Source: Ulota crispa
Lineage: Eukaryota; Streptophyta; Bryopsida; Orthotrichales; Orthotrichaceae
DNA length: 64,000 bases
Reading direction: 5' to 3'
Assembly: GCA_963920765.1 (NCBI GenBank)
Contig: OY987248.1
Location: 13,922,539-13,986,538, forward strand
Under the pieces are notes generated by a model, which did no database searches, was not told where the DNA came from, and saw nothing but the letters and a program-made list of their open reading frames with translations. The translations under genes were made by a program, and so were the position numbers. This document shows positions 1 through 12,124 of this stretch, one piece after another. Each line of letters opens with the position of its first letter. Within the stretch, counting starts at the first letter, position 1.

Positions 1-470
1 CGAGTGGGGCTAAGTGGAAACACTCACAGCCCAAATCATGCCACTGGTGTAGCGAATGGTGCGTGCACACGTGTGCATTTTGCCGTAATACTTGGAGTAG
101 TTATCGCGGGGCAAGTACGCCGAGGCTAGTCGGTATGTCGGAGCACAAGGCCAATGGTGGGGGTCCCTGTACTTGACCTCCTTGGAAATGGGGTCAATGG
201 TCTTGGGCACGGACGTCCGGGCCACGATTTTGCAAGCCCGCGGTGTCTGGAGTGTCCTTGTCCCCCGGGGGGTCCAAGGGGTCCGGGGAGTGGTGGGGTG
301 GGTTGTTCTGGGGGCAGCAGGACATGTTTTGGGCCGGGGTCCATAGCTCTGGCTCCTTGAACTTGCTTGCTCAGCTACCAACCCTGACATGGTCCCCAAA
401 TATCAACCCTCCCTTGCACCTCTATGCTTCGAATCTGCACCCCAATTCCACCACAATCTTTGATCACTAG
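1..470. other. GC-rich segment with overlapping open frames, unassigned
   Basis: This stretch is clearly richer in G and C than the next kilobase and has open frames on both strands; the longest is 129 codons on the minus strand (399-10). That translation is rich in Pro, Thr and Arg in its first half, where the DNA is a G-rich low-complexity run (about 255-315). I recognise no domain. It could be an exon of a gene running off the left edge, or a GC-rich repeat whose frames are open by composition. Confidence 0.15.
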
Positions 471-2405
471 GAGGCCAGCCTATGTTTCAAAAATCAATAA
501 TTGCCTATATTCCCTAATTCCATTTGGATTTTGAGCTTGATTCTAACTAGAGCATTTTTTTTTGACAAAATGAAGCCAATATTTGTTTGGTCCCTCTATT
601 TATTACCCCTATTTATTACCCAATGGAATGTGGACAGCTAAGAGCTGACAATTCCAAAAACTGCCCTGATTCTAACTTAGCAATATACAATAAAAATTGA
701 ATGTAATATAAATTTTTGATATATATATGTTTTTTTTTTTTTTTTTTGACAATCTTGTGCCTGATATGCTTACTTCTCTCTTCCGTAGCTTAACTTATAA
801 ACCAATTACTAATTGGTTACAAATGCGAGGATTTTGTAATATTTAAGATTCACCCATTGGATTTGTAGAGATATGTTCAGAAAACAGAAAAAAAAATGTC
901 CTTCGACCATGTTTGAACTTGAGTTCTTGTTGTTCATTCTGTTGAATATGAATTTCAATTGCATTGGTTATTCCAACAAAATTGGAATGTTTATTGGTTT
1001 AATTGGCAGCATGGGAATTCATAGTCCTTTTACTTCTTTATAGCTCACCCATACTTTTTCAAAGAAATAATCCAATTTGATTAAAATTCACGGTTTGCTG
1101 GCTTTCTTGTTCCTGTACACTTGCACTATCCCTGTAGTCGTCTTGAGGAGCAAAGGTTTTTGCGAAGAGCACTGGTCTCCAACCAGGAGTTTTTGGCAAC
1201 CCCAACTTGAACTCACTCAAGTCAAGATAATGCACAAACAAAGAATTTCAAAACCCCACACCAAAGTTCAGAAGACACTCATAAGAATCACAATTGAGCT
1301 TCCTCATCCCAAAAATAAACTGAGTCTTCAAAGAATGAGAAAGTACAAACTATTGAGAGTCTATTTGAAAACCCTCACCATAAATGGCAGGAGTCACGCT
1401 GATCTTTGCCTCCAGACCAAGGTGAGTTGGGTGAAGTGAAATAGGTCTTGAGTGCAAGACTGAGGCATCTCCCAAAACGAGACTTGCAAATTTGGGGCTT
1501 TAAAAAACAGCCAGGGCTCAAAACAGAAAGAAAGAAGAAAACCTTGCAGATGGAATATGCTTGCTTCATAAAAGACGTTAATCATTGTCTTTCTCCGTGA
1601 TTATCCCTCCCATTTTGAAAGGCATAAACTTTTTCCTCTCATTGTGGAGCAGGGAAGAATTTTACAACAGTGTGTCCACAATTTGTGAAAGCTTGAGTTC
1701 ACGAGGACAACCCTGACGATCAGAAGAAGAGGCAAAAAGCTCCAGAGGATCAGGAAGAGAGATGATGAGCTTACTTGGGGGATTAGTGAGTCGATTGTGG
1801 AAGCAGGGGAAAGCCTTGAATTTAGCACTGTTGTTAGCAAGGCGCTTGCGTTGCGCTGTCATGGAGCCTGGTCAATGTGCAACTCTTGATGACTTTCACA
1901 TGAAAGTCCCTCTGACAATAGAAATCACTAACAAGACGAGCAAAACGTCCTGGAAAGGGAGCGGTTACGATGGCGGTTTGAGGAAACTCACCATGACGTG
2001 GCACAGATTTGGGCACTGATCCTGTTCACATGACAATTCAACTGACAAAGCACGCAACGAAACCGTCGCTTGGAAAGGAAAAACCCAACCAACAACCCCA
2101 CACAAACACGGCCACGAGAAACGAAAACGGTAGAGGAAAAACACATCATCCCCAAGCCATCGTCACAACTGAGAGATTGCCACAAACTTGGTGTTTTTGA
2201 GCAAATTGATTTTAAGAAGAATGCAATATATCAGTGTCCAGTACAAATCAGGTTCAGTAGAACACTCATCAATTAGTGCCACGTCGATCAATACCGACTT
2301 CAATATGCAGAGGACTGCAATTTGTCTAAAAGTACAAGCTGTCTAATCGAATATGCATGTGACAGGAGTGTTTACTTACGAGAGCCAATCAGAGCAGGCT
2401 CCTAG
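471..2405. other. AT-rich intergenic DNA, no supported gene
   Basis: Short open frames occur on both strands (for example 1077-1439 plus and 1840-1601 minus), but none has a recognisable domain, convincing splice signals or consistent coding composition. A poly-T run lies near 730-747. The part nearest TAF8 may include its 3' UTR. Confidence 0.5.
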
Positions 2406-2712
2406 TCACCATTTGAAGAGGCCCTGCAGCAACTCTCTTTCTAATCCCTTGGCAAGCTCACTGCTGGCAAAAAAACAATCCCTAAGAAAGTACAAGATAA
2501 TAACTAGGGAAGCTGCCATCAGTTGTGTAAACATCTGAAAAAGGTCCCAGAATGTTGGAAGAAAAAGAGACATGGCGAAATAACTTGCATGGCTGAAATG
2601 CTGGTTGTTGAGGGACATTCGCCTCTCCCTCCCAAGTGCATGTACTCCAAGCAGAACAAAGAGTTGCTGGCGCAGATGTGAAATCCAAGGGTGTGAATCT
2701 GGGCCAACATGA
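2406..2712 (-). other. Probable TAF8 3' UTR
   Basis: This region directly follows the TAF8 stop codon on the minus strand. A 107-codon open frame (2729-2406) overlaps the TAF8 end in another frame and has no recognisable domain, so I read it as incidental. No polyadenylation site could be fixed by eye. Confidence 0.4.
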
Positions 2713-5252
2713 TCACGTCTGAGTTGCATTGTCCTCAGTGTCGTCCATGGCTTGAGCTAAAATCTGCTCAGCCCGCTTCCGTTTCTCATCTTTTTCTTCT
2801 TCTTTGCCAGCAGAACCACCGGCCTTCCCTCGTTTTGGAGGCGGAGGGGGAGGAGGAGACGGACTCCTTCCCAAACTCATCTGAGCAGCTATGGCCTTTG
2901 CTCGTGCCTTCTTCCCAAAATCGAACTTGAGGGATACTGGCATCCTCTCCTTGGCTTCCGGTATGGCGCAGCTCAACTGTTCTCTTGGGCTTCCAATTGC
3001 TGATTCAGCATTCTCTCGGGCACCACTCTTGGCACTGTCCAATATAGGAGCAAACGCCTCTAATACAGAGGGAAATGCCACCTGTCTATTCGCCTCTTGT
3101 CTCCCAGCACTCTTATCAAAGTTTCTTCCTACAGATCACACACACACACAAAAAAACACTCTAAATACTCTGTATACATTTGGAAAATCCACATCCCAAC
3201 GTTGGCTATCTCATACATGATTAATATAGAAGGCCGAGGGGTTTATACAATGTCGAAAGCAGCAATGTTCAATAATAAGTACAGAGGACCCTCGTATAGT
3301 CATAAAAACAAAGATCAATGAGACCAACGCCTAGGAAATCTTTTTTCAAGAATTTTCGATTAGATCCTAAGCAGGAAGACTAGCTGAAACGCCAACCTCA
3401 TCCCAAACCCTCTGGCTCCACTCCTTAGGGTTTATGAAATACTTTAAAGAGCGTCTTGAAGTTGGGATAGAGGGTCTTCGTCTCCAGAGGTCTTCAGGAA
3501 AAAAAAACCCTAAAGTATGCTGGATTCCTCCTCTGGTTCCTCTATAATAAACCTTGACAATTATTGCAACGTTTCCAGCCTCTAAGTAATTCTAATTACG
3601 CATGTTCTGTCAATGATATATTGATTTTGCAGGGTCCTGATGAGTTTGAACGCTGATGTCAAAGAGATATCAGAACCCTAAACCTTTGCTACGAGACCGA
3701 AAGCAGCTGAGAATTGCTCCCTAGAGGATTAGTGATGAGGTCATATTCATGAATCGTTTATACCCTCTAGAGTCAAGGAATCATGGTTAAAAAAGCAACT
3801 ATTTCGATTGCTCGAATTGTGAAAAACATGATTCCGATACAGCCAAACTTCATAACACCAAAAGCAATGCAGAGCGTTGCGTGCGTTCGATCAAAAATAA
3901 AGTTAGAAAGGAGAAGAAATGTCAATACGACTTACTCAAAACTGCAATATAAAAAGGAGGGAAAATTTCATGGATACCCCTGAAGTTTGCAATATTTACA
4001 TAGATACCCCTGCTTTTTCAGAAATATCACAAGTACCCTTGGACCAAAAAATTTGGGCGTTTGTTTCGTTATGCATGTCACTTCTCTTCTTCCTTTGTGC
4101 ACACACTGCTTCTTTCTTGTTATGCGTGCAAACAAAGGAAGAAGAGAAGTGGCATGCACATCAAAACAAACACCTAAATTTTTTGGTCCAAGGGTACTTG
4201 TGATATTTCTGAAAAAGCAAGGGTACAGTATCTATGTAAATATTGCAAACTTCAGGGGTATCCATGAAATGAAATTTTCCCTATGAAGAAGCTGAGAGCC
4301 AGTTTGGTCACATACCTGAGAGAGTGATAGGAGTTACTTCTTTTTCGCCTGCTTGCAAGGGAGTGGCAAGGAACGGATTCTGCGCATTAGGTCGTTTCCC
4401 TTTCCCTTTCACTCCTGGCGCTTCCGACACGCCGCCCTTCACGTCTTGTTGCTGCTCTTTCAAAGGCCACTGCTGCCTCGTTGGAGCTTGCGCATCAGTG
4501 CCATTAGTCAAAGCTCCTGCAATTTTGGGAAGAACGCGAGCAGGTTCAGGTGGAGCATCTCCTCCAGCAGACGAGAGGCGAAGATGAAGAGAAAAAAGCG
4601 ACCGCTCAGCCTTCCGACGCTGCCTGGCGAGCTCCAACTTATCCATCCTGGGGTCGCTCTTCCTGTCGACCCAAACAGGAGTGGACTGGTACGTATGCGG
4701 GTCAGGGAACGCAGGCAACCACGCGGGAACATGAGGAAACGGCGGCTCTTCTCCGAGCTGAGCAAAAGTAGGAGGCGGAGTCCGTTTCTTATACACAGGA
4801 AACTTAGGCACGGGTCTTGCGAACGGAATCTCTTCCGCGAATTCCACGTACCGCATCACATCACGCAGCGCACTCGAATTCGCAAGACACCGACTCGACG
4901 TGTCCACCGCCGCAGCTCCCGGTCCCATGTCTTCCAAGGCCAGAATCACGTCGAACGCGTTGCATTGCGTCCGACCGGCTAAATTCGCGTAGAAGTGCGC
5001 GGCCTTGCCTAAATCGCTCAGGTAGCGCAATGCGATGTCCGCGAGTGTCTCCACGGCTGTGCGCTGAATTGCATGAAACCCTAATCCCTCGCATACCTGG
5101 GAGACTGCCGTGTTCGCCACCGCCCGCGCGAATTCGTCCCCGCCTTTGGACGAGCTCACTCCGCTTGTGCCGGAATTCGTGCTTGTTTCGCTCTTGGACG
5201 ACGGCGCCTTCTTCGTGGCCTTCTCCTTTTCCCTGTTAGTTTTGGCCGCCAT
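2713..5252 (-). CDS. TAF8: TFIID subunit TAF8 (two coding exons)
   Basis: Transcription initiation factor TFIID subunit 8, a nuclear histone-fold protein expected to pair with TAF10 in the general transcription machinery. Exon 1 is 5252-4316 (312 codons plus one base) and exon 2 is 3128-2713; the intron at 4315-3129 has donor GTATGT and acceptor TGTAG, and the phase-1 junction rebuilds a Gly codon. The product is 450 aa. Residues about 39-112 are a Bromo_TP histone fold (from DEFARAVANTAVSQVCEGLG to LALEDMG). Residues about 140-230 are the conserved TAF8 segment with EIPFARPVPKFPVYKK and WLPAFPDPHTY. Exon 2 adds the TAF8 tail, with AFPSVLEAFAPILDSA and MPVSLKFDFGKK, then a Pro run and a Lys/Glu-rich end. 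It is longer than angiosperm TAF8 as I recall it (about 350 aa). The intron holds a foldback element. Domain order and splice phase make the call firm. Confidence 0.93.
3958..4282. mobile_element. Foldback MITE copy 1, inside the TAF8 intron
   Basis: About 325 bp forming one long hairpin. The left arm begins AGGGAAAATTTCATGG and continues through GATACCCCTGAAGTTTGCAA; the right arm is its inverted copy ending TTTTCCCT. The arms run to a short centre near 4110, interrupted by small differences. A second copy of the same size lies at 59504-59824. No coding capacity is evident. Transcription of TAF8 would put this hairpin in the pre-mRNA. Confidence 0.75.
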
Positions 5253-5530
5253 GACTCCACATCAGTGGAAGCTCCTACGCTTACTCCACTGAATTGATGG
5301 CGGAGATGTCGATGTGAGTGAGCGTGCTCTTCTTCGCCCGTGCTGGGAATGAAATCCCGACGCCACGGCATACAATGATCGTCATTGAAGACTTGATGCT
5401 TCGGCTGGCGAGAGCGAGTGCGAGCGAGAACGAGAGCGAGTGCGAGAGAGACGAGTCGCTGGACATGAAAACAGAAAAAGCAAAACCCTAAAACCCCTGA
5501 GCAAGAAATCTGTACCGACGCCCCTGGCAT
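5253..5530 (-). promoter_or_regulatory. TAF8 5' region with telo-box and GAGCGA-rich tract
   Basis: Immediately upstream of the TAF8 start (minus strand). It holds AAACCCTAA at 5483-5491, matching the plant telo-box motif often found near starts of growth-related and translation-related genes, and a purine-rich GAGCGA/GAGAGC tract at about 5404-5460. The position fits a 5' UTR or core promoter. A 124-codon open frame on the same strand covers the region but is probably incidental. Confidence 0.4.
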
Positions 5531-5783
5531 GCTTGATGCTTTTATTTCCTAGTGTCCTACACTGAATATTGCGTTTAGGTTGCCCAGACTAATTTCTTGA
5601 CATTTTACACTATATAAATACTTACTGCTGCCACATTAATTTTCATATAAATTTACTGTAATTTTTTTTACCTTTAAGAGCGGATGTGGGTCACCGTGGG
5701 TACTCGGGGTCCTGTGTATACCCAAGAACAATTTTTGTCTCCGTCGACACTTAAGGGCTAAAGGACTTGACAATAGCAATTAA

Positions 5784-6718
5784 CCCTTAAAGGTTTTTGA
5801 CTATGTTTTCATTAAAACTGTCCCAAAGCTGCCATTTGTAGTGCAAGTATCAAATTTTTAATGAAAGTTATTTTTAGACACATCTAACAAAAAGATCTGG
5901 TAATACACTAGTATCCAAAGATGTGGAAAAAAATTCAGAAATTTCTGCCATGTGGATTGTTAGGTGATTGAGTTTGAATTGACAAAAAGTCGTTTTTCAT
6001 CCCTGCAAAAATCCGGGCAACTGCACTTCACAAGGTCCTATTTGTATGAAAAAAGTTTCAAAATGGTTGTAATTTTTTGTATTCATTCTTCAAGGCAAGT
6101 CAGGTACACACTTGAAAATTTTCAAATCATTTGGAAATGTATAACACATATGAAAAAAATAGTAAGTAAAAAGAAGTAGAGAATGATACAAAACACTAAA
6201 TTGTTAAGAATTTAATTATGAAAAACAAAAATTCCAATCCCAATGGTTGAAATGTTGCAATAAACAATCTACATACTTTGGCTTTATTTCTTTTCCAAAG
6301 TATTAAAAATTGAGTAAAACATAGGACTTAAAAGTTTTTTTAGAGTAGGGAATCCACAATTGCCAACAAATAGAATCTCCTCATAACTTTCATCTCATTG
6401 ATGAAAATTGAATGATTCAAAGCTTCCCGAGGATATACATATATCTAAAGAACTAATTTCAAAAAACAAAATTCAAAAAATGTAATTTTTAAAGAAGTTT
6501 TTTGAGCTGCCCAAGCTACCCCCGAACAAAGAAAACTACATATCATGCAATAACTTTTGAACCATGAAGTCCAAAGTTATGAAATTTATTGGACCTTAAA
6601 GCTACTCCTTGGACACATCATGTGTGAAAATTTCAAAGAAAAAAAATGAAAATTTCATTTATAGTGGGCTGCCCAAAATTGCTATGTTGCCAAAAAACAC
6701 TATTTGGGCCTTTAGGGG
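5784..6718. mobile_element. TTAA-flanked MITE, subfamily A (935 bp)
   Basis: Left end CCCTTAAAGG is preceded by TTAA at 5780-5783; right end GGCCTTTAGGGG is followed by TTAA at 6719-6722. The interior shares with the elements at 9.6, 17.6, 53.8 and 61 kb a block reading approximately CTTTCATCTCATTGATG then GAATGATTCAAAGCT, and a GGGCTGCCC word near the right end. No coding sequence is seen. Confidence 0.75.
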
Positions 6719-6722
6719 TTAA

Positions 6723-8803
6723 GCTTTGGAAAATAAATGTATGTCGTCCAAGTCATAAACAATATGAAATCTAAATATCTAGAGATTTGCATGCATCTCC
6801 AAATGGCTAAGTGATGCATGACATGGATAATTTACCAGAATAAGGCAATCTAATTGTGAAGGCAACCTAAATGCAATTTTCAGTGTAAGGGCCATTTTCA
6901 TTGCATAAAGCTGAAAGTTGGGTCTTCCCTTACTTTTTTTTTTGGATGACGTGGCAAGCAAACAAGTGCCACGTCAAGAATATGGGCTGCCTTTAGTTCC
7001 TAAAACTAGGCTCACAAATTAGGTTTAGAAGGTTGGATCGGATTTAGAAACTTGGATTTACGAGAAATGAGTTTCTGGATGTAAAGAGTTGAATTTATTA
7101 AAGTCTCTAAAGTAGGGTTTGGTTTTTGGAGCTAGAGCTATGTAAGATAGTTTGATAAAAACTTAATCAATATGGGTGTGTAATGACTGGGGACATCATA
7201 GTATTGATTGTCATTGATTTTGTACTTTTAAAATACCATGGGTTAGGGTGGTGTCATAGTGATGTCACCTCAATCAATGGCCTAGTTTTTTCTTTTTATC
7301 TAAAAGAATGAACAATCTTTGTAGGAGATGTTCCTTGAGTTTGAGACATGATATTCTTGCACCTCAAACTAATAGATTAAAAAAAATATTGAAAAGACAA
7401 CCTCCAAATTTGGGGGCTAAGTGATATCAAGACTTACAATGACAACAAGATGAATTTTCCTTATTTTTTACGTGTTTGTATTGCATTTTATTTTTCATTT
7501 CTTTTTTCATTTTCTTTAAAATCATGTGTATATGGAAAAACCTTTTGCTTATACAAGTTGCATGAATGTAGATTTTGTGAATTCTATTTCATTTGTTTCT
7601 TGTAGGGAGGCATTTGGATTGAAATTGGATTCCTCCTTTTGTGCCTTTTGTAATTGTCACAAGCCTTTAACATTGGTGAATAGTTGGAAACTTAATTTGG
7701 AAACATACTCCCAACATCAAAAAGCATGTTTGCTATTCAATTTTGTTAAGAACAAACATGAATGCAATGTACCAAAATGACTAATTTTAATGTACCAAAA
7801 ACAGTTGTCAAAAAAATGTGTAGTTCTCAACGAGTTCCAATAATTCTACTGGTTTTAAAGGTCTATTGATCCATCAATGTTTTTATATTTTTACTTTTGA
7901 TACTATTGTGTTTAGATTTATAATGAAGGAACTACATAGTGGTAGCTATGGAAACAGTAGGATTAGGCAATAGTTTATTTTTTTGTGAATAATAAAGTAA
8001 AATTCTATCATGATTTTTATTGTTTCAAGATTAGGAGGCTTTGAAATGTGATTTTAAAATTTAAACCTTCAATTCTCAAAACTTCCTTCTAGATATAAAT
8101 AAGCCAACATCTAACATTCTAATTTTCTTCATCAAGAAAGTGATGAAAGTAAACAATTCCATCAATTGTCTCTATCTTTAGGTTGCTTGATGTAACTATT
8201 TCCTTTGTTTTGTAGTTTTATATAAAGGAATGAAATATTGCAAAATGATAATTCATGAAAAATTTATAATTTTACAACAATCATAGACAACATCAACATA
8301 AATTCTATATAAGCTCAATTATGTCAAATATGAGTGGCTATTAGGAAAATGGATTCCTGTATGTTTTGCATGTTATAAAAGTTTGTGTAACTTCCAAATT
8401 CAAATGAACACATAAATAAATTTGCCACGTATTAATAAATATGAAGTAGCAAGGCATTGAATTATTATTTTTAAATTCAAAATGGCAAGAACATTTTGAA
8501 TAAGGGTAGGTTTATAAAAGGCTCATATCAAATTTTAAAAAGATAAATGCTTAACTATAGATGCATGCATTGTTTCTCTAACTTATACCACTCAAATTTT
8601 CATACAAAACCACCACAAATTTACATACTTGTGCTAAACAGGTGGTTAGTTTTTGGTGGCTTTAGAAAATTGAAATAATTGTACTGTACAAAAGCTAACG
8701 TTTAGTTGCACATGGGTGGTTTATAATTAATTTTATGTTTTATTCTCATGTAGTACTCTAGAAACATTACAGAACTTTTCATTGCAATAAATATAAAAGG
8801 GCT
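6723..8803. other. AT-rich intergenic DNA
   Basis: Only short, low-complexity open frames are present (for example 7526-7780 plus, 84 codons, no recognisable domain). I see no gene or bounded element here. Confidence 0.5.
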
Positions 8804-9204
8804 TTGATATTTGTACCACACCTTCTTGACTATCCCACCACATCATGGGGTAAATTTTTAAATCTCTACCATCAAAAAGTTGAATTTGAGAATTTGGAAT
8901 TCAAATTTGGACTTAGAGACATAAATTTTGTTTAGAACCATAAAAATATGTTGTAATTGAACAACACCCAATGAAAAAGCTTAACTTGGGAGAAAAGTAT
9001 AACTTTTACTTTTGTTTATAAAAAGATAAGCTTTTCCATTGGGTGTTGTTCAATTAGAACTTTTTTTTGTGATTCTAGAGAAAATCACCGTCTCTGAGTC
9101 CAAATCTAAATTCCAAATTCTCAAATTCAAATCTTTGATGGTAGAAATCTAAGATTTACTTGGGGTGTGATGGGATAGTCAAGAAAGTGTGGTACGCATA
9201 TCAA
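8804..9204. mobile_element. Palindromic MITE (about 400 bp)
   Basis: The left end reads TTGATATTTGTACCACACC and the right end is its inverted copy with a few changes. The inner arms also pair: ACTATCCCACCACA with TGTGATGGGATAGT, and GAACAACACCCAATG with CATTGGGTGTTGTTC. The whole unit is one near-complete hairpin with its centre near 9000. The target duplication is unclear. Confidence 0.7.
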
Positions 9205-9575
9205 TTCCCAATATAAAAACATACAAATTAAATTATTTTACAACTCCAAAATATTGATGTAACAAGCAAATTCGTCTTAAGAAATTTTGACTGTCCATTA
9301 ACTTTGAAATTCCCCATTGGGTAACTCTACCAATCATGTGTTTTCTAGCATTTTTAAGAAAATGAGGATCCCATCACAACAGCTGCAGCCACCAGCACTG
9401 GTTCTGAGCCAGAGGTTCCTTGTCACAAGCAATGTTCCCAAATGCGATGGGTGGCTCAAAATTAATCTTAAATATGACTAGATTTTCAAATTTAATACTA
9501 TGCTTACAGTTTATTTATTTACTCGTTTCAAATCCTGTCGTGCACACTAATCTTGAACCCCATTTTTGCATCAAA
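9205..9575. other. AT-rich spacer, nothing recognised
   Basis: No gene or repeat boundary is visible between the palindromic MITE and the next foldback element. Confidence 0.4.
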
Positions 9576-10297
9576 CCCCTAAAGGACTGACTGTCCGGTG
9601 GGGGGACAAATGGGATTTCGGGCACATATCTATGGTTAAATTATTTTGTGTGATTTTTTGAAACTTTTATGGAAGATGGGGAATTCAAAGATCTGTATGC
9701 TCATCTATTTATTTTTTTGCATTTTGACATTTTTGAAGAAGTAAAAAATCAATTTCTGATTTTTTTGGAGATGGGGCAGTCCAAGCAACCCAAATTTTTT
9801 TTTACAATTTACATTTTTAAAAAATAAATAATCTGAAATTGGTTCTTTGAGTTTACATATACTTGCAAAGCTTTGAATTACTCATTTCCAATAAATGAGA
9901 TGAAAGTTATGAGGACTTTTAGTTAACTAGTAGATGTGGCTCTATATCTATGAGTTAACTAAAAGTCCTCATAACTTTCATCTCATTTATTGGAAATGAG
10001 TAATTCAAAGCTTTGCAAGTATATGTAAACTCAAAGGACCAATTTCAGATTTTTGTTTAAAAAAAATGTAAACTAAAAAAAAAAACTGGGTTGCCTGGAC
10101 TGCCCCATCTCCAAAAAAATCAGAAATTGATTTTTTACTTTTCAAAAATGTCAAAATGCAAAAAAAAAAAAGACATACAGATCTTTGAATTCCGTATCTT
10201 CTATAAAAATTTCAAAAAATTACACAAAATAGTTTAGACACAGATACATGCCCAAAATCCCATTTGTACCCTGAACGGACAGTCAGTCCTTTAGGGG
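9576..10297. mobile_element. TTAA-family MITE, subfamily A, long hairpin with CAAA duplication
   Basis: 722 bp. The ends are CCCCTAAAGGACTGACTG and its exact inverse, then CGGGC...TGTGTG type inner sequence, and the pairing continues to a centre near 9940 (AGTTAACTAGTAG against CTATGAGTTAACT). Flanks are CAAA at 9572-9575 and CAAA at 10298-10301, a perfect 4-bp direct repeat unlike the TTAA of the relatives. The interior carries the subfamily A block ATAACTTTCATCTCATTTAT on both arms. Confidence 0.8.
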
Positions 10298-10301
10298 CAA
10301 A

Positions 10302-11984
10302 CTTTCATATTGGTCCCAAATTAAAAGATCCAAAAACAACAAACAAATTTGCAACTGTAAATTACTTGTCAATTCTGCGTTTCTGGATTCCGGATCCTGC
10401 ATGGAAGTTCACCTAGATACGGCAGGGTAAACACTGATGAGGGAATCAGGCATGGGATGCACATCAGGCAATGTGACCAGAACTGTACCTTTTTAACCTG
10501 CTCTGGCTGTCTGTGCATGTCTGGACCGAAAGCCACGGATAATAAATAAGCTTTTCAGCTGGGGGGTTTCACACTTTCACACGGAGTCCCACTCATGTGA
10601 CCATGTCCGAAGTTCCACTTTCCAAGTCCCAGCTGAATTTTCAAAAGTCTGATTGATTGAGAGGTTGAAAATTAGGATTTATATAGAGTCACGACAAGTC
10701 CAGTTTCAAATCTCCGCTTTAAAATGTTTGGCAGCACTTGTGTGAAGATTTGATTGTCAAGAATGTAGGACTCTTTGCAAATTGAGTTCCTGCTTTTGCT
10801 ACAATTCTTGCAACAAGTTTTCACTTTTTTGGCACCATATCTTTCCAGAAAATGCAATTGTATAGACAATTTTAAGTGAACATGGACTTGGGATACTAAG
10901 TGTAGCGGTAAGTTCAAGTTTTCGAAGCCTTAATCATTCAATATCAATTTCAAAAACTCACTTGGACCTTGGGATTCAAGAGTTGGGACATAGGGTCACA
11001 TTGAATCCCCCTTTCCAAATCTCTCAACCAATCAAATTTTGAAAATTAATGTGATTGGGGACTTGAGAAACAGTAATAAATTGTGTGCTATGTTGTAAAT
11101 CATGATTTCAAACTTCTCTACCAATCAGATATTGAGAATATAGTGAGACTAAGACATGGGATGTTATGAGAAATACAACGGGACTCTAGACATGGGTCAT
11201 TTTGAGAATACATTGTGAAATGGGACATGAAAGTATTTCGACATTTCAGCAGTATTGGAACATGGGACATGGAGGCATTCTGAGAATTCAGCGGGACATA
11301 GGACATGCGACCATGGGACCATGGGATATGGGACATAGTGTGAATTGCCCCTCCTAACAATTCATTACATTTGAGAGTGGTTCATTCACAAACCAGATTA
11401 TATGTTTAAAGATCACACACATTTTCACAAAATTCACTAGAAACGGGGCAGTAAATTTAGATGTGGAGTTATGGATCCAATTTGAATAATCTAACCGTAC
11501 AAATGGGAAGAATATATTGTTTACTATAAACCATCAAGATTTCAATGATTAGTGAGCAGTTAGTGGAAAATCTCTAGTTTCTTGAGCTACGTGGTTTTGG
11601 ATTTATTGCTCCATATTAGCTTTGCTTGAGAAGAGCCTTATATTTCTAAAAAGCAAGGTTTCCCACCTTTCCAATAAGATTAGTTTCACACAAAATGGAT
11701 AAAAATAGCAATCACAAGGTGTAGCTCAGTGGATAAATAGGGTCAAAATCCCACTTTATTTGCTACCCTAAAGTGGTTTTACAAGAAATTTGATAAATGC
11801 TATGGAAAATCCAAGTGGTGAAAACAATCAAGAATTGGCCTTAAAGGTAGGATGACAAATTTTTAAAACAAAATGATAGCACCATTTCAATAGGTTTTCA
11901 AATATTACAATTATATTGTTACCATATAGAGAAACAATACAAGCGTATTTCTTAAGCAATTTTGAACAAAATTAGGGCTGCACA
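10302..11984. other. Intergenic DNA with degenerate GGGACATGGGA words
   Basis: No gene is recognised. From about 11150 to 11345 the plus strand repeats words such as GGGACATGGGA and CCATGGGA in a loose, non-periodic array, which keeps an 80-codon minus-strand frame open (11360-11118). A related phrase ending in ACATAGTG plus AAT lies near 52321-52360, and another similar string near 39150-39180. Confidence 0.4.
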
Positions 11985-12124
11985 CACTACAAGAAAATTG
12001 TCCAAATTGACACATCTAAAATGACTAAATGTGTTGGAAATGACAAAACAATGTCTGCACCAACCAAAAAAAAGTCCAAATCAACATTTCCAAATGACAA
12101 AAAATGTCCAAATCTCTTATAGTG
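11985..12124. mobile_element. CACTA-type mini-element (140 bp)
   Basis: The left end CACTACAAGAAAA matches the canonical CACTA (En/Spm) terminus and the right end CTTATAGTG is its imperfect inverse. TGTCCAAAT/TGACA words recur inside, as in subterminal repeats. Flanking triplets are ACA and ATA, one mismatch from a 3-bp duplication. It is far too short to encode a transposase. Confidence 0.75.

Noticed and set aside
11711-11768. tRNA gene or SINE head (GTAGCTCAGTGG followed by GGTCAAAATCCC)
   Set aside because: The A-box-like and B-box-like words are only about ten bases apart, leaving no room for an anticodon arm, and no cloverleaf forms.
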